Source of the DNA: Streptomyces akebiae
GTDB lineage: Bacteria; Actinomycetota; Actinomycetes; Streptomycetales; Streptomycetaceae
Assembly (NCBI RefSeq): GCF_019599145.1
Contig: NZ_CP080647.1
Coordinates: 310,001-374,000 of the forward strand
Reading direction: 5' to 3'
DNA: 64,000 nt
The first letter of the stretch is position 1. Every line of letters starts with the position of its first letter. Both the position numbers and the translations under genes were made by a program. Of this stretch, positions 34,453 to 43,519 are shown piece after piece. Under the pieces are notes generated by a model that ran no database searches, had not been told where the DNA came from, and worked only from the letters and a program-made list of their open reading frames with translations.

Positions 34453-35616
34453 TCAAGATGTGGTGGCGGCAAGTTCCTTGCGCACCCGCGTGAACAGCCG
34501 CGGCTGGTTCATCCCGAGCACGGCGATCGGCCGGCCGGCGCGCCGGTAGACGGCGAGGACGTCGCGGTCGTCGGCCGCGCCCGCCTCGACGGTGACGCTG
34601 TCGGCCTCGGCCGCGTTGCCGGCGAACTGGATGCGGACGCCGTACTGGTCCGACCAGAAGTACGGCGGCCTGGGTACGCCCGGCTCGACCGCGCCCCCCG
34701 CCAGCAGGGTGGCGACGGCGGCGTCCGGGCGCTCGCGCGCGCCGGTCCAGTGCTCCACACGGCGGTGGCGGCCCGCACGGGGGTCGTACCAGTTGGCGCA
34801 GTCGCCGACCGCGACCACGGAGGCCAGGCTGGTACGGCCGTCGGCGCCGCACTTCACCCCGTTGTCCAGCGCGATGCCGGAACCCGCGAGCCACTCGACG
34901 CACGGGCGGGCCCCGACGCCGACGACGACGATGTCGGCGGGGACGCTGCGGCCGTCCTCCAGCAGGACGGCGTCGACCCGGTCCTCGCCGCTCAGTCCCT
35001 TCACCCCCACGCCGCACAACAGCCGTACGCCGTGGTCGGCGTGGAGGCCGGAGACCACGGCGCCCATGGTGTCGCCGAGCGGTCCGGCGAGCGGGGTCGA
35101 CGCCGCCTCCACGACGGTCACCTCAAGGCCGAGGGCGCAGGCGGTGGAGGCGACCTCGGCGCCGATGAAACCGCCGCCGATCACCACCAGGCGTCCGCCG
35201 CGGGCCAGTTCGTCCCGCAGGGCGCGGGCGTCGTCCAGGGTGCGCAGGGTGTGGACTCCGGCCAGGCCCTCGGAGCCGGGCAGGTTCCGCGCCACGGCAC
35301 CCGTGGCGATGACGAAGCCGTCGGCACGCACCTCACGTCCGTCGGCGAGGCGGACGGCTCGCCCGGTGTGGTCGAGAGCGGTGACGCGGGTGCCGAGCAG
35401 CCACTCGGCCGCCAGGTCCTCGTCCTGCGTCTCCAGGGCGAGTTCGGCCTCGCCGACGGTGCCGGCCAGGAACTCCTTGGAGAGCGGGGGCCGGTCGTAG
35501 GGACGGTGCGGTTCGTCGCCGATGACGACCAGGCGCCCGTCGAAGCCCTGCTTGCGCAGGGAGCGCGCCGCCGAGAGGCCGGCGAGAGAGGCGCCGACCA
35601 CGGCGACGGTCCTCAC
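34453..35616 (-). CDS. FAD-dependent ferredoxin reductase, copy 2
   Basis: 387 residues with the same plan as the copy at 8246: VGASLAGLSAARSL, the PYDRPPLSKEFL segment, VVIGGGFIGAEVAS, and ASVVAVGDCANW. GTG 35616 overlaps the stop of the Rieske ferredoxin gene by 4 bp, so reductase and ferredoxin are made together. That pair is the likely electron chain for one or both Rieske oxygenases. Confidence 0.88.
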   Translation of the reverse strand: MRTVAVVGASLAGLSAARSLRKQGFDGRLVVIGDEPHRPYDRPPLSKEFLAGTVGEAELALETQDEDLAAEWLLGTRVTALDHTGRAVRLADGREVRADGFVIATGAVARNLPGSEGLAGVHTLRTLDDARALRDELARGGRLVVIGGGFIGAEVASTACALGLEVTVVEAASTPLAGPLGDTMGAVVSGLHADHGVRLLCGVGVKGLSGEDRVDAVLLEDGRSVPADIVVVGVGARPCVEWLAGSGIALDNGVKCGADGRTSLASVVAVGDCANWYDPRAGRHRRVEHWTGARERPDAAVATLLAGGAVEPGVPRPPYFWSDQYGVRIQFAGNAAEADSVTVEAGAADDRDVLAVYRRAGRPIAVLGMNQPRLFTRVRKELAATTS

Positions 35617-35975
35617 GCGGGACCTCCGGCGAGCCGGGCGGAGATGCAGGGCGGCAGGTTGGGGGCCTCCGTGGAGAGCCGGACGTAGATCATGCCGTCC
35701 TCGACGGCGACCTCGTGCGTCCGGACCGGAAGCTTGGCCGGCGGGGAGTCGACCGCGCCGGTGCGCAGGTCGAACTTGGAGGCATGCAGCGGGCATTCCA
35801 CCTCGCAGCCCTCCAGCCAGCCGTCGGCGAGCGAGGCGTCCTGGTGGGTGCAGGTGTCATCGATGGCGAAGACCTCGCCGTCGTCGGTGTGGAACACCGA
35901 CACCGGCGGGTCGATGTCGAGCCGGAAGGCCTCACCTCGCGGAAGATCCGCGAGACGGCACGCGGGAATCATCAT
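35613..35975 (-). CDS. Rieske-type ferredoxin of a non-heme iron oxygenase
   Basis: 120-residue electron carrier with the [2Fe-2S] ligands CTHQDASL and CPLHASKFD, the bedA/ferredoxin component type. It passes electrons from the coupled reductase to an oxygenase. It is the only ferredoxin gene in the island; the first module has none, so this one may serve both. ATG 35975 is preceded by GAGG, and operator site 10 begins 10 bp upstream, the shortest spacing of the set. Confidence 0.9.
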   Translation of the reverse strand: MMIPACRLADLPRGEAFRLDIDPPVSVFHTDDGEVFAIDDTCTHQDASLADGWLEGCEVECPLHASKFDLRTGAVDSPPAKLPVRTHEVAVEDGMIYVRLSTEAPNLPPCISARLAGGPA

Positions 35976-35984
35976 GACACCTCG

Positions 35985-36020
35985 GGTGCGTATAACGAAA
36001 CGGTTTGCGGTAAGCGCAAC
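35985..36020 (-). promoter_or_regulatory. Tandem 17-bp operator, site 10 (ferredoxin-reductase 2)
   Basis: Minus strand: GTTGCGCTTACCGCAAA opens the element (6-bp near-perfect arms) and GTTTCGTTATACGCACC follows at the 19-bp period. Confidence 0.7.
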
Positions 36021-36085
36021 ATCAGTCTGGAGTCGCCCAGAACCCTTGTCAAGACATCCAGAGGCCCCTCCGAGTCCCTCGCATC

Positions 36086-36121
36086 GTTGCGTTATTCAAA
36101 CCCCACCTCACATAGAACAAC
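36086..36121 (+). promoter_or_regulatory. Weak orphan operator-like site 11
   Basis: GTTGCGTTATTCAAACC is followed at the standard spacing by a unit ending ACAAC. Only part of the pattern is kept and no gene starts nearby; it may be the relic of a lost promoter. Confidence 0.3.
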
Positions 36122-36283
36122 AGAAGCCCGGTCGGGGTCATGGCCGCACAGGGGGGTGCCGTGACCCCCGCCCCTGCGGTCTCCGCGCTGATCAGCCGGC
36201 GACGACCGCGCCGGAGGGCACTGAAGGCGATGGCGAGACCCACCACCCGATCACCCCGGGACGCGCCGTTCCCGGAACACGAC

Positions 36284-36323
36284 GACGAGCCGTGGCCGGG
36301 GGATGCCCCGGCCACGGCTCGTC
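36284..36323 (-). terminator. Strong terminator after mscR2
   Basis: An 18-bp perfect stem (GACGAGCCGTGGCCGGGG and complement) with a GATG loop lies about 50 bp beyond the mscR2 stop codon. Confidence 0.88.
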
Positions 36324-36371
36324 CGTCACGCTCCGCGGGCTACGCCGACGCGGCCGCGGCCCTCCCCGGCG

Positions 36372-37457
36372 TCAGAGGACCACCACCGAGCGCAGGACGT
36401 CGCCGCCGTGCATCCGCTCGAAGGCCTTCTCGACCTCGTCGAGCGCGATGGTCTCCGTGACGAAGGTGTCCAGGTCAAGACGGTTCTGCAGGAAGAGGTC
36501 GATCAGCATGGGGAAGTCGCGGTCGGGCAGGCAGTCGCCGTACCAGGAGGACTTCAGGGCGCCGCCGCGGCCGAAGACGTCGAGGAGGGGGAGTTCGAGT
36601 TTCATCTCCGGGGTGGGGACGCCGACGAGGACGACCGTGCCGGCCAGGTCGCGGGCGTAGAAGGCCTGCTTGTAGGTCTCGGGGCGGCCGACCGCCTCGA
36701 TGACGACATCGGCACCGAAGCCGCCGGTCAGCTCACGGATCGCCTCGACCGGGTCGGTCTCGCGGGAGTTGACGGAGTGGGTCGCGCCCAGTTTCCTGGC
36801 GGTCTCCAGCTTGAGGTCGTCGATGTCGACCGCGATGATCTTCGCGGCGCCCGCCAGCTCGGATCCGACGACCGCCGCGGCCCCGACTCCGCCGCAGCCG
36901 ATGACGGCGACCGTGTCTCCCCTGCCGACGTTCCCCGTGTTGATCGCGGCGCCGATGCCCGCCATCACCCCGCAGCCCAGCAGCCCGGCGACGGCCGGCG
37001 ACGCGGCCCGGTCGACCTTGGTGCACTGGCCGGCGGCGACGAGGGTCTTCTCCGCGAAGGCGCCGATGCCCAGCGCGGGAGCCAGCTCGGTACCGTCGAG
37101 CAGGGTCATCTTCTGCTTCGCGTTGTGGGTGGCGAAGCAGTACCAGGGGCGACCACGTCGACACGCCCGGCAACTACCGCACACCGCACGCCAGTTGAGG
37201 ATGACGAAGTCACCGGGGGCGACATCCGTGACCCCCTCCCCCACCGCCTCCACCACACCCGCGGCCTCATGGCCGAGCAGGAAGGGGAAGTCGTCGTTGA
37301 TCCCGCCCTCCCGGTAGTGCAGATCGGTGTGGCACACCCCGCAGGCCTCGACCTTCACCAGCGCCTCGCCCGGGCCGGGGTCCGGCACGACGATCGTTTC
37401 CAGACTGACGGGGGCGCCCTTGCCCCGCGCGACGACAGCACGGACCTGGTGAGCCAT
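36372..37457 (-). CDS. S-(hydroxymethyl)mycothiol dehydrogenase, copy 2
   Basis: 361 residues, same length and motifs as the copy at 11363: [55 protein letters not shown]. The two genes show ordinary scattered differences, with no conversion tract like that of gbcA. It is a single-gene unit with its own operator (site 12) and terminator, and it lacks an MBL partner. Confidence 0.92.
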   Translation of the reverse strand: MAHQVRAVVARGKGAPVSLETIVVPDPGPGEALVKVEACGVCHTDLHYREGGINDDFPFLLGHEAAGVVEAVGEGVTDVAPGDFVILNWRAVCGSCRACRRGRPWYCFATHNAKQKMTLLDGTELAPALGIGAFAEKTLVAAGQCTKVDRAASPAVAGLLGCGVMAGIGAAINTGNVGRGDTVAVIGCGGVGAAAVVGSELAGAAKIIAVDIDDLKLETARKLGATHSVNSRETDPVEAIRELTGGFGADVVIEAVGRPETYKQAFYARDLAGTVVLVGVPTPEMKLELPLLDVFGRGGALKSSWYGDCLPDRDFPMLIDLFLQNRLDLDTFVTETIALDEVEKAFERMHGGDVLRSVVVL

Positions 37458-37493
37458 GGCCACTCCTCGGCTGGTACGAGACCTGAGTCTGAT

Positions 37494-37529
37494 GTTTCTC
37501 ATCGCGGCACGCATAGCGCGTACCGCAAC
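37494..37529 (-). promoter_or_regulatory. Tandem 17-bp operator, site 12 (mscR2)
   Basis: Minus strand: first unit begins GTTGCGGTACGCGC, second is GTGCCGCGATGAGAAAC, period 19 bp. It lies 37 bp before the start codon. Confidence 0.68.
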
Positions 37530-37592
37530 ACAGCATCGTGGAGTGCCGACCGGGGGTCAAGGAGTCGCACGGTCGTCGGCGCCGCTCCGGCG

Positions 37593-39983
37593 CTACGCCG
37601 TCCGTTCCTCGTCGGGGAGGGCCTGCTCGGCCCAGATGGTCTTGCCCGTGCGGGTGTGGCGGCTGCCCCAGCGCTGGGTCAGCTGCGCGACGAGGAGGAG
37701 GCCGCGGCCGCCCTCGTCGAAGGCGCGGGCCCGGCGCATGTGTGGAGCGGTGGCGCTGGAGTCCGAGACCTCGCAGATGAGGGTCGCCTCGCGGATCAGC
37801 CGCAGCTGGATCGGGGACCCGCCGTAGCGGATGGCGTTGGTGACCAGCTCGCTGACGACGAGTTCGGTGACGAAGGAGAGGTCCTCCAGCTGCCAGGCGG
37901 CGAGCTGGTCGCAGGCCAGTTTGCGGGCCTGCCCCACGAACGCGGGATCGGCCGGGACGTCCCAGACCGCGACCCGGTCGGCGTCCAGTGCCCGGGTCCG
38001 GGCCAGCAGCAGGGCCACGTCGTCGACGGGGCGGTCCGTCAGCAGGCTCGCCAGGACTCCGTCGCAGGTCTCCTCCAGCGGACGGGCCGTGCCGCGGAGA
38101 GCCTGGCGCAGCCGTGCGAGTCCGTCGTCCAGGTCGCGTCCGGCCCCCTGGACGAGGCCGTCGGTGTAGAGGGCGAACACGCTGCCCTCGGGGACGTCGA
38201 ACTCCGCGGTCTCGAAGGGCAGACCGCCCACGCCCAGCGGGGGCCCGATCGGCAGGTCGAGGAAGGCCGCCTCGCCGTCCGGGGTGATCAGGGCCGGTGG
38301 CGGGTGGCCGGCCCGGGCCATGGAACAGCGGCGCGCGACAGGGTCGTACACGGCGTACAGACAGGTGGCCCCGATCTCGCCCGGGCTCTCCGCGTCCTCG
38401 GCCTCGTCCGTGGTCAGCTCGGACTCCAGCCGCAGCACGATGTCGTCGAGCTGGGTGAGCAGCTCGTCCGGAGCCAGGTCGACGTCGGCCAGGGTGCGCA
38501 CGGCCGTCCGGAGCCGTCCCATGGTGGCGGACGCCTGTACGCCGTGGCCGACGACATCGCCCACGACCAGCCCCACTCGGGCGCCGGACAGCGGGATGAC
38601 GTCGAACCAGTCGCCGCCGATGCCGGCGCGGGTACTGGCCGGCCGATAGCGGGAGGCGACCTCGACGGCCGCCTGCCGGGGCGCGCGGTGGGGCAGGAGA
38701 CTGCGTTGCAGTTCCAGGGCGATGGCGCGTTCGCGGGTGTAGCGGCGGGCGTTGTCGACGCAGACGGCGGCGTGGGCGGCGAGTTCCTCGGCCAGCAGCA
38801 GGTCGTCCTCGCCGAAGGGCTCGGCCGTGCGGTGGCGGGAGAGGATCGACAGGCCGAGGGTGAGGCCGCGGGCGCGCAGGGGCACGGCCATGATCGAGTG
38901 GATGCCGTAGGTCTCGATGCTGCGGGCCCGCTCCCGTGAGCCCCCCGCCCACCGCAGCCCGGTGACGTCGTCGACCTCGTACAGCAGGGCACGGCCGGTG
39001 GCCAGCGCGCGGCCCGACGGCGAGCCCTCGTCGTAGCTGTGTCTGCTGCCGACCGGGATGACGGCCTCGGGGCAGCCCTCCAGCACGGACCGGTGGGCGG
39101 CGCGGCGGAAGACCAGGGGACCGGCGTCGGGCGAGGGGGCGGCCTCCTCACCGGCGAGCACCGAGTCCAGCAGGTCCACGATGATGAAGTCGGCGAGATG
39201 GTCCGTGCACACCTCGGCGAGTTCCTCGGCAGTGCGGGTCACGTCGAGGGTGGAGCCGATCCGGTTGCTGGACTCGTTGAGCATGCTCAGGCGTCGGCGG
39301 GCCAGGAACTGCTCCGTGCTGTCGATCGCCGCCAGGCACATGCCCCGTACGTCGCCGGAGGCGTCCTTCAACGGGCTGAGGGAGACCAGCCACGCGTGCT
39401 CGTTCGCCTCGCCCGGCGCGCGCAGCCACGCCTCGAACGGCATCGGCTCACCCGTGCGCAGCACGCGTCGCACCGCGTCGTCGAGCCCCTCGAAGCCCGG
39501 CAGCCGACGCTGTCCGTCGACGGACACCCCCACCCGCCGGCCGAGGAGGTCCTGCTGCGGCCTGCCCATCACCGTCTCCATGGCGGAATTCGCGGACACC
39601 GCGAGCCCGTCGTGGTCGAAGAGAGCGATCGGCACGGGGAGCTGGTCCAGGGCCAACCGGCGCAGCCGGGCGGCGGGCTCCGGCACCGTGGCCGTCAGGA
39701 ACCACTGCGTCCGGCCGGCGGAGTCCAGCAGGGGATGCGCCTCCAGCTCCAGCTCCACGTCGTGACCGTCCCGATGCCGTGCGTGCACGGGGCCGTGCCA
39801 GTCGGCCGGTTCACTCAGACGGCTCCGCGCCGAGGCGGGAAGGGACCGGGCCAGCAGGTCCGCCGCGCGGCGGCCGAGCACCTCGCCGTGCTCGTATCCG
39901 AGCACCCGTCGCGCGCCGACACTCCACGCGACCACCAGTCCCCTGGCGTCGACCGCGGCCGTGGCGACACCGTGCTCGCCCAT
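37593..39983 (-). CDS. PAS-PAS-GAF-SpoIIE phosphatase with C-terminal anti-sigma-type ATPase domain
   Basis: 796-residue signalling protein. Two PAS domains (about 5-110 and 130-245), a GAF domain (about 260-420), a PP2C/SpoIIE serine phosphatase (about 435-655; GGDWFDVIPL and VGDVVGHGVQA are the metal-binding parts) and a RsbW-like ATP-binding domain (about 670-790; SELVTNAIRYGG, EGGRGLLLVAQL). Such proteins set the phosphorylation of anti-anti-sigma factors in Streptomyces. ATG 39983 has GAAGGA upstream. No sigma or anti-sigma gene is adjacent, so partners are not evident. Confidence 0.9.
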   Translation of the reverse strand: MGEHGVATAAVDARGLVVAWSVGARRVLGYEHGEVLGRRAADLLARSLPASARSRLSEPADWHGPVHARHRDGHDVELELEAHPLLDSAGRTQWFLTATVPEPAARLRRLALDQLPVPIALFDHDGLAVSANSAMETVMGRPQQDLLGRRVGVSVDGQRRLPGFEGLDDAVRRVLRTGEPMPFEAWLRAPGEANEHAWLVSLSPLKDASGDVRGMCLAAIDSTEQFLARRRLSMLNESSNRIGSTLDVTRTAEELAEVCTDHLADFIIVDLLDSVLAGEEAAPSPDAGPLVFRRAAHRSVLEGCPEAVIPVGSRHSYDEGSPSGRALATGRALLYEVDDVTGLRWAGGSRERARSIETYGIHSIMAVPLRARGLTLGLSILSRHRTAEPFGEDDLLLAEELAAHAAVCVDNARRYTRERAIALELQRSLLPHRAPRQAAVEVASRYRPASTRAGIGGDWFDVIPLSGARVGLVVGDVVGHGVQASATMGRLRTAVRTLADVDLAPDELLTQLDDIVLRLESELTTDEAEDAESPGEIGATCLYAVYDPVARRCSMARAGHPPPALITPDGEAAFLDLPIGPPLGVGGLPFETAEFDVPEGSVFALYTDGLVQGAGRDLDDGLARLRQALRGTARPLEETCDGVLASLLTDRPVDDVALLLARTRALDADRVAVWDVPADPAFVGQARKLACDQLAAWQLEDLSFVTELVVSELVTNAIRYGGSPIQLRLIREATLICEVSDSSATAPHMRRARAFDEGGRGLLLVAQLTQRWGSRHTRTGKTIWAEQALPDEERTA

Positions 39984-40375
39984 CGTTCCTTCTCTCCGTA
40001 CGACCGGAGCCGTGGTCCATGGGCTCACAGATCGACTGCGGGGCACTGCTTCCAAGCTTCATTGTGCGCCGGGCGCGCCAGACATGGCGCGCGACCACCC
40101 GGCACACCCGAGCCCCTACCCTGCCACGTCACCTGCCTCGCGGGCGCCCGGTTTCACGCCTCGTCCGGACACCGCGGCGGCCCCGCCCGCGCACGTGCCT
40201 CCGCCGGGCCGGGCGGTCGAGCCGGGCACTCCGGCTGTGGCGGCTCCACGTCGTTCGCGTTCGGTCACCGGTGCCGGACGGACAACTCCTGAAAATGCGG
40301 AGCGGCAGTGCGACCCGCGGCACGGGGGAACGAGGAGCCACGGGGAGCTGCCGGGCCCACCGGGGAGGGGCGGCG
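39984..40375. other. Intergenic region before the XRE/WD40 pseudogene
   Basis: About 390 bp between two divergent units. I see no gene, repeat or clear promoter. Open frames on the plus strand run through it but show no family resemblance until 40376. Confidence 0.5.
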
Positions 40376-41085
40376 ATGCCGCGCAGGGAGCGACCGCTGC
40401 ACGACGACGGGGACGGTCCGTCAGTCGAATTCGCCACAGAATTAAGGCAGTTGGAGCGCACTGCCGGGAATCCGCCGTACCGGAGCCCGGCGGACCAGGC
40501 GCACTGCTCCATCTCGCCCCTCTCTTCCGCCGCGTCCGGACAGCGGCTGCCCACGCTGTCGGTGACGCCGGCCTACGTACGCGCCTGCGCCGGGGACACC
40601 GAGGAGTGGCGCGAGCGTCGGGCAGGACCGGGTCGGGCGAGCGGCTGCGGCGGGTGTCGGCCGCGACCGGTCGGGACAGGCACACGGCGGCAGGTGAACA
40701 CGGTGGCGTTCGGCCCCGACGGACGAAACGACTGGCCACCGGAGGAGCCGACTTCACCGTACGGCTGGGACTCGAGCCGGGCGGGCCGGCCCAGCGGGAC
40801 CCGGCGGCTCACCACGCACACCGACGCGGTCGACGCCGTCGCGTTCGCCCCCGACGGTCGCCGCCTCACCAGCGGTGGGACCGACGGCACCGTACGCCGG
40901 TGGGAGCCGGCGGTTTCCGGGGCCCCGCGCGAGGGGGGATGTGCTCAGGGGACACACCGGCAGCGTCCGGTCGCCGGCCTTCCGCCCCGGGGGCCGCACG
41001 CCGGCCGGCGGCGGCGAGGAGCAGAGCACCCGCCTCTGCGACCCGCCCGGGCGGCGTACCGTCCGACCTGCGGGGACTGAGCCCG
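40376..41085 (+). pseudogene. Remnant of an XRE/WD40 signalling ATPase
   Basis: The first 90 codons from ATG 40376 match the N-terminal helix-turn-helix domain of Streptomyces XRE-nSTAND-WD40 proteins (FATELRQLERTAGNPPYR, SAASGQRLPTLSVTPAYVRA, GDTEEWRERR). The central ATPase (about 400 residues or more) is missing. Directly behind come pieces of WD40 repeats in three different frames: VNTVAFGPDGR, then LATGGADFTVRLG, then VDAVAFAPDGRRLTSGGTDGTVRRW, then LRGHTGSVRSPAF. A large deletion plus several frameshifts explain this. Not functional. Confidence 0.7.
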
Positions 41086-41108
41086 CCGATCGTGAGGAGG
41101 ACACCTTG

Positions 41109-42032
41109 GTGGAGTCAGGGGGCGGGGCGGCGGATGGGCGGAGGCGTCCGCGGGGGTTGTTCGTCGGGTTGTGCACGGTGGACGTCGTGCAGCTCGTCGA
41201 CCGGGTGCCGGGGCCGAACGAGAAGCTGACGGCTCGTGAGCAGCTCGTGGCCGCGGGCGGCCCGGCGGCGAACGCGGCGGTGGCGTTCGCCCATCTGGGC
41301 GGTACGGCCACGCTGCTCACCGGGATCGGCCGCCATCCGCTGGGGGCCGCTGTCGCGGCGGATCTGGACCGGCTGGGCGTGACCGTGGTGGACCTGGCGG
41401 CCGACTCGGTCGAGCCGCCGGCCGTGTCCTCCGTGCTGGTGACCGCGTCGAGCGGCGACCGGGCCGTCGCCTCCACCAACGCGAGGGGCCGCCGGCTCGA
41501 CCCGCCGGACGATCTCGACGCGTGGGTCGCGGCCTCGGACATCGTGGAGTTCGACGGCCACCACATGGAACTGGCCGTGGCCGCCGCCACCAGAGCGCGG
41601 GCGGCCGGTCGGCGCACCGTGCTCGACGGCGGCAGCTGGAAGGCCGGTACGGACAGGCTGTTGCCGTCGATCGACGTGGCCGTCGTCTCGGAGGACTTCC
41701 GTCCGCCCGGCAGGGACACACCGGGGTGCGGGCCGACCGACGCCCTGCGGTTCCTGCGCGACCACGGGGTCGTCTGGTCGGCGGTCAGCCGGGGCGGGCG
41801 GCCCCTCGTCTGGGCGGGGCCCGACGGCGGCGGCACGGTGGAGGTTCCCGTCGTGGAGGTCGCGGACACGCTGGGCGCGGGTGACGTCCTGCACGGGGCG
41901 CTCGCCCATGGCCTCGCGGGGCAGGACGGGCTGACGTCGCACGGCTTCGTCGGGGCCCTGCGCGGAGCGGCGGCGGTGGCCTCGCGGGCGTGCGCGTCGT
42001 TCGGGACGCGGGCGTGGATGCGGGGCGGTTGA
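41109..42032 (+). CDS. PfkB-family carbohydrate kinase
   Basis: 307-residue ribokinase-like sugar kinase. Signature 1 is GGPAANAAVAFAHLGG near residue 45; signature 2 with the catalytic Asp is DTLGAGDVLHGALAHG near residue 258. GTG 41109 follows GAGGAGG; a TTG three bases earlier is possible. Its substrate cannot be told from sequence. It is convergent with the alpha/beta hydrolase gene, 33 bp apart. Confidence 0.9.
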   Translation: MESGGGAADGRRRPRGLFVGLCTVDVVQLVDRVPGPNEKLTAREQLVAAGGPAANAAVAFAHLGGTATLLTGIGRHPLGAAVAADLDRLGVTVVDLAADSVEPPAVSSVLVTASSGDRAVASTNARGRRLDPPDDLDAWVAASDIVEFDGHHMELAVAAATRARAAGRRTVLDGGSWKAGTDRLLPSIDVAVVSEDFRPPGRDTPGCGPTDALRFLRDHGVVWSAVSRGGRPLVWAGPDGGGTVEVPVVEVADTLGAGDVLHGALAHGLAGQDGLTSHGFVGALRGAAAVASRACASFGTRAWMRGG

Positions 42033-42065
42033 GTGCACCGATCCGCCCGCAGCGGCATGTCGTGT

Positions 42066-43124
42066 TCACCGCTCTGCACACATATGAACGTCGTCGGCCT
42101 CCGTTCCGTCGCGGGAGGCCACGGTGGACGGCAGGGGGCTGACGGCGCGGGGGGCTGGGGTCGTCTCGCGGGCCACCAGGCAGTCTTCGAGGAACGCGAG
42201 CGCGCGCAGGTGATAGGCGCGGGCGGCCCGTCCGAGGCTGATGTTGTGTCCGGCCGCCGGTTGACGCTCGACGGTCACCTGCGGGGCGGCCGTGAAGTGC
42301 GCGACCAGATCGGCCAGGGCCTCGTCGTCATGGCGCCACCAGGCCTCGTGCTCGGCGAAGGTCAGCCGTACCGGCACGCGGACGCGCGGCGCGGTCGAGC
42401 GGAAGAGCAGCGGCCAGCGTGCCAGCTCGGCCCGTTCCAGGGCGGGCACGGGCTCGACGATCGAGCCGCTCTCCCGGAAGGTGCCCGAGGGATAGAGCCG
42501 CAGCGGCCCCCAGCTCCTGCGCAGTCGGCCGCCGTCGGGGGCGGTGGGCAGTTCGTGCGGCTCGACGGCGTACAGATGGCCGCAGCCCGAGATGTCGATC
42601 CCGAGCAGGTGCGGCGGGCCGGGATCGGCGGCCTGCGGCAGGTCGGCGGCTCGCGGCAGGTCGGCGGCTCGCGGCAGGTCGGCGGCTCGCGGCAGGTCGG
42701 CGGCTCGCGGCAGGTCGGCGGCTGCGGTGAGGGCCACCTTGCCGCCGTAGGAGTGGGCGAGCAGGAACAGCCCCGCGCCCGTGTCGTGCCGGGAGGCGAA
42801 GTCGCGCAGCGCCGCGCGCAGCGACACGGCCTGCTCCGCCAGCCCCTGCCCCTCGGGCAGCAGGGCGGCGGAATGCCGGTAGCCCGGCCGGTCCACGGCC
42901 AGGACGGTGTGGCCGAGGCTCGCCCCGAGCGTCAGCAGCGACTGCTGGGGGTGGGCCCGGCAGTCGAAGTAGCCCGCGTTCATGCCGCCGCCGTGCACCG
43001 CGACCACGACGGCGCGCGGGGAGCCGCCGGGCGGCTCGCTGAGCAGCGCGGAGAGCGGCAGCCCCGCCGCGTCCAGGGTGATCCCGCGTACCCCCTGCGG
43101 GGACTCGTGGGCCGGTCCGGTCAT
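42066..43124 (-). CDS. Alpha/beta hydrolase with in-frame minisatellite
   Basis: 352-residue serine hydrolase. VVVAVHGGGMNAGYF is the oxyanion region and LAHSYGGKVAL holds the nucleophile Ser near residue 128; LTFAEHEAWW and AAGHNISLGR carry the probable acid and histidine. Between the nucleophile elbow and the next strand the protein has a six-residue unit RAADLP repeated about five times, encoded by an 18-bp minisatellite. The insertion would form a loop near the active-site entrance. Substrate unknown. Confidence 0.87.
   Translation of the reverse strand: MTGPAHESPQGVRGITLDAAGLPLSALLSEPPGGSPRAVVVAVHGGGMNAGYFDCRAHPQQSLLTLGASLGHTVLAVDRPGYRHSAALLPEGQGLAEQAVSLRAALRDFASRHDTGAGLFLLAHSYGGKVALTAAADLPRAADLPRAADLPRAADLPRAADLPQAADPGPPHLLGIDISGCGHLYAVEPHELPTAPDGGRLRRSWGPLRLYPSGTFRESGSIVEPVPALERAELARWPLLFRSTAPRVRVPVRLTFAEHEAWWRHDDEALADLVAHFTAAPQVTVERQPAAGHNISLGRAARAYHLRALAFLEDCLVARETTPAPRAVSPLPSTVASRDGTEADDVHMCAER
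42625..42714. repeat. 18-bp minisatellite, five units
   Basis: Five head-to-tail units of TCGGCGGCTCGCGGCAGG; the first differs by two bases, the other four are identical. A partial sixth unit follows. The unit length keeps the reading frame of the hydrolase. Confidence 0.95.
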
Positions 43125-43519
43125 GGTCGTTCTCCTCCGCGGCCTCGGTGTCGGCGGGTGCGTGCGGGTCGTCGGCCGAGGTCAGGGTCTCCCGTCCCGC
43201 CGGTGGCCGCACCCGCGCCGTCGCGGGCGGGTGAACGACCGGGCCCTTGCGTCGGGGCGGGGCGCGGCGCGGCGCGCGTGTCGGCCGACCGGTCGGGTCA
43301 CGGTACCGCGGGCTGTCGCCGCGCCGAAGACCGCTACCGGCAGGAAGCTGATCGGGAGTTCGCCGAGGCGCCGGGTCCTCGCCGTCGCGTCCCGGTTCAC
43401 ACCGCGGGAACGAGCTTGTCCGTGACGGGAGTCGACCACGGCGAAGGGCTCCCGCACGAGACGTACGAGGCCTGCGTCTCGTACTCGTGGGGAGCCCTTC
43501 TCCGCAAGGGGCGGAGCCG
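43125..43519. other. Intergenic region upstream of the alpha/beta hydrolase
   Basis: About 395 bp. The right end (43443-43500) is the rhamnosidase terminator. The rest should hold the hydrolase promoter, but I see no clear boxes or gene. Confidence 0.5.
43443..43500 (-). terminator. Terminator after the rhamnosidase gene
   Basis: Arms GAAGGGCTCC and GGAGCCCTTC flank a second, imperfect inner stem, 20 bp beyond the stop codon at 43520. Confidence 0.65.

Larger units (their letters stand above)
35976..36371. other. Intergenic region between ferredoxin and mscR2
   Basis: About 396 bp without a convincing gene. It holds operator site 10, a weaker operator-like match at 36086-36121 with no gene to serve, and the terminator of mscR2. 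The short minus-strand frame at 36049-36315 shows no family feature, and I do not accept it. Confidence 0.55.

Noticed and set aside
36049..36315. Minus-strand frame of 88 codons between the ferredoxin and mscR2 genes
   Set aside because: It overlaps operator-like and terminator sequences, has no motif, and its codon composition does not look like its neighbours.
36303..38939. A plus-strand open frame of 878 codons across mscR2 and the phosphatase
   Set aside because: It crosses a strong terminator hairpin and two clear minus-strand genes, and it has no recognisable domain.
42625..42714. Possible CRISPR array from regularly repeated 18-bp units
   Set aside because: Units are directly adjacent without spacers, lie inside a hydrolase gene and keep its frame.
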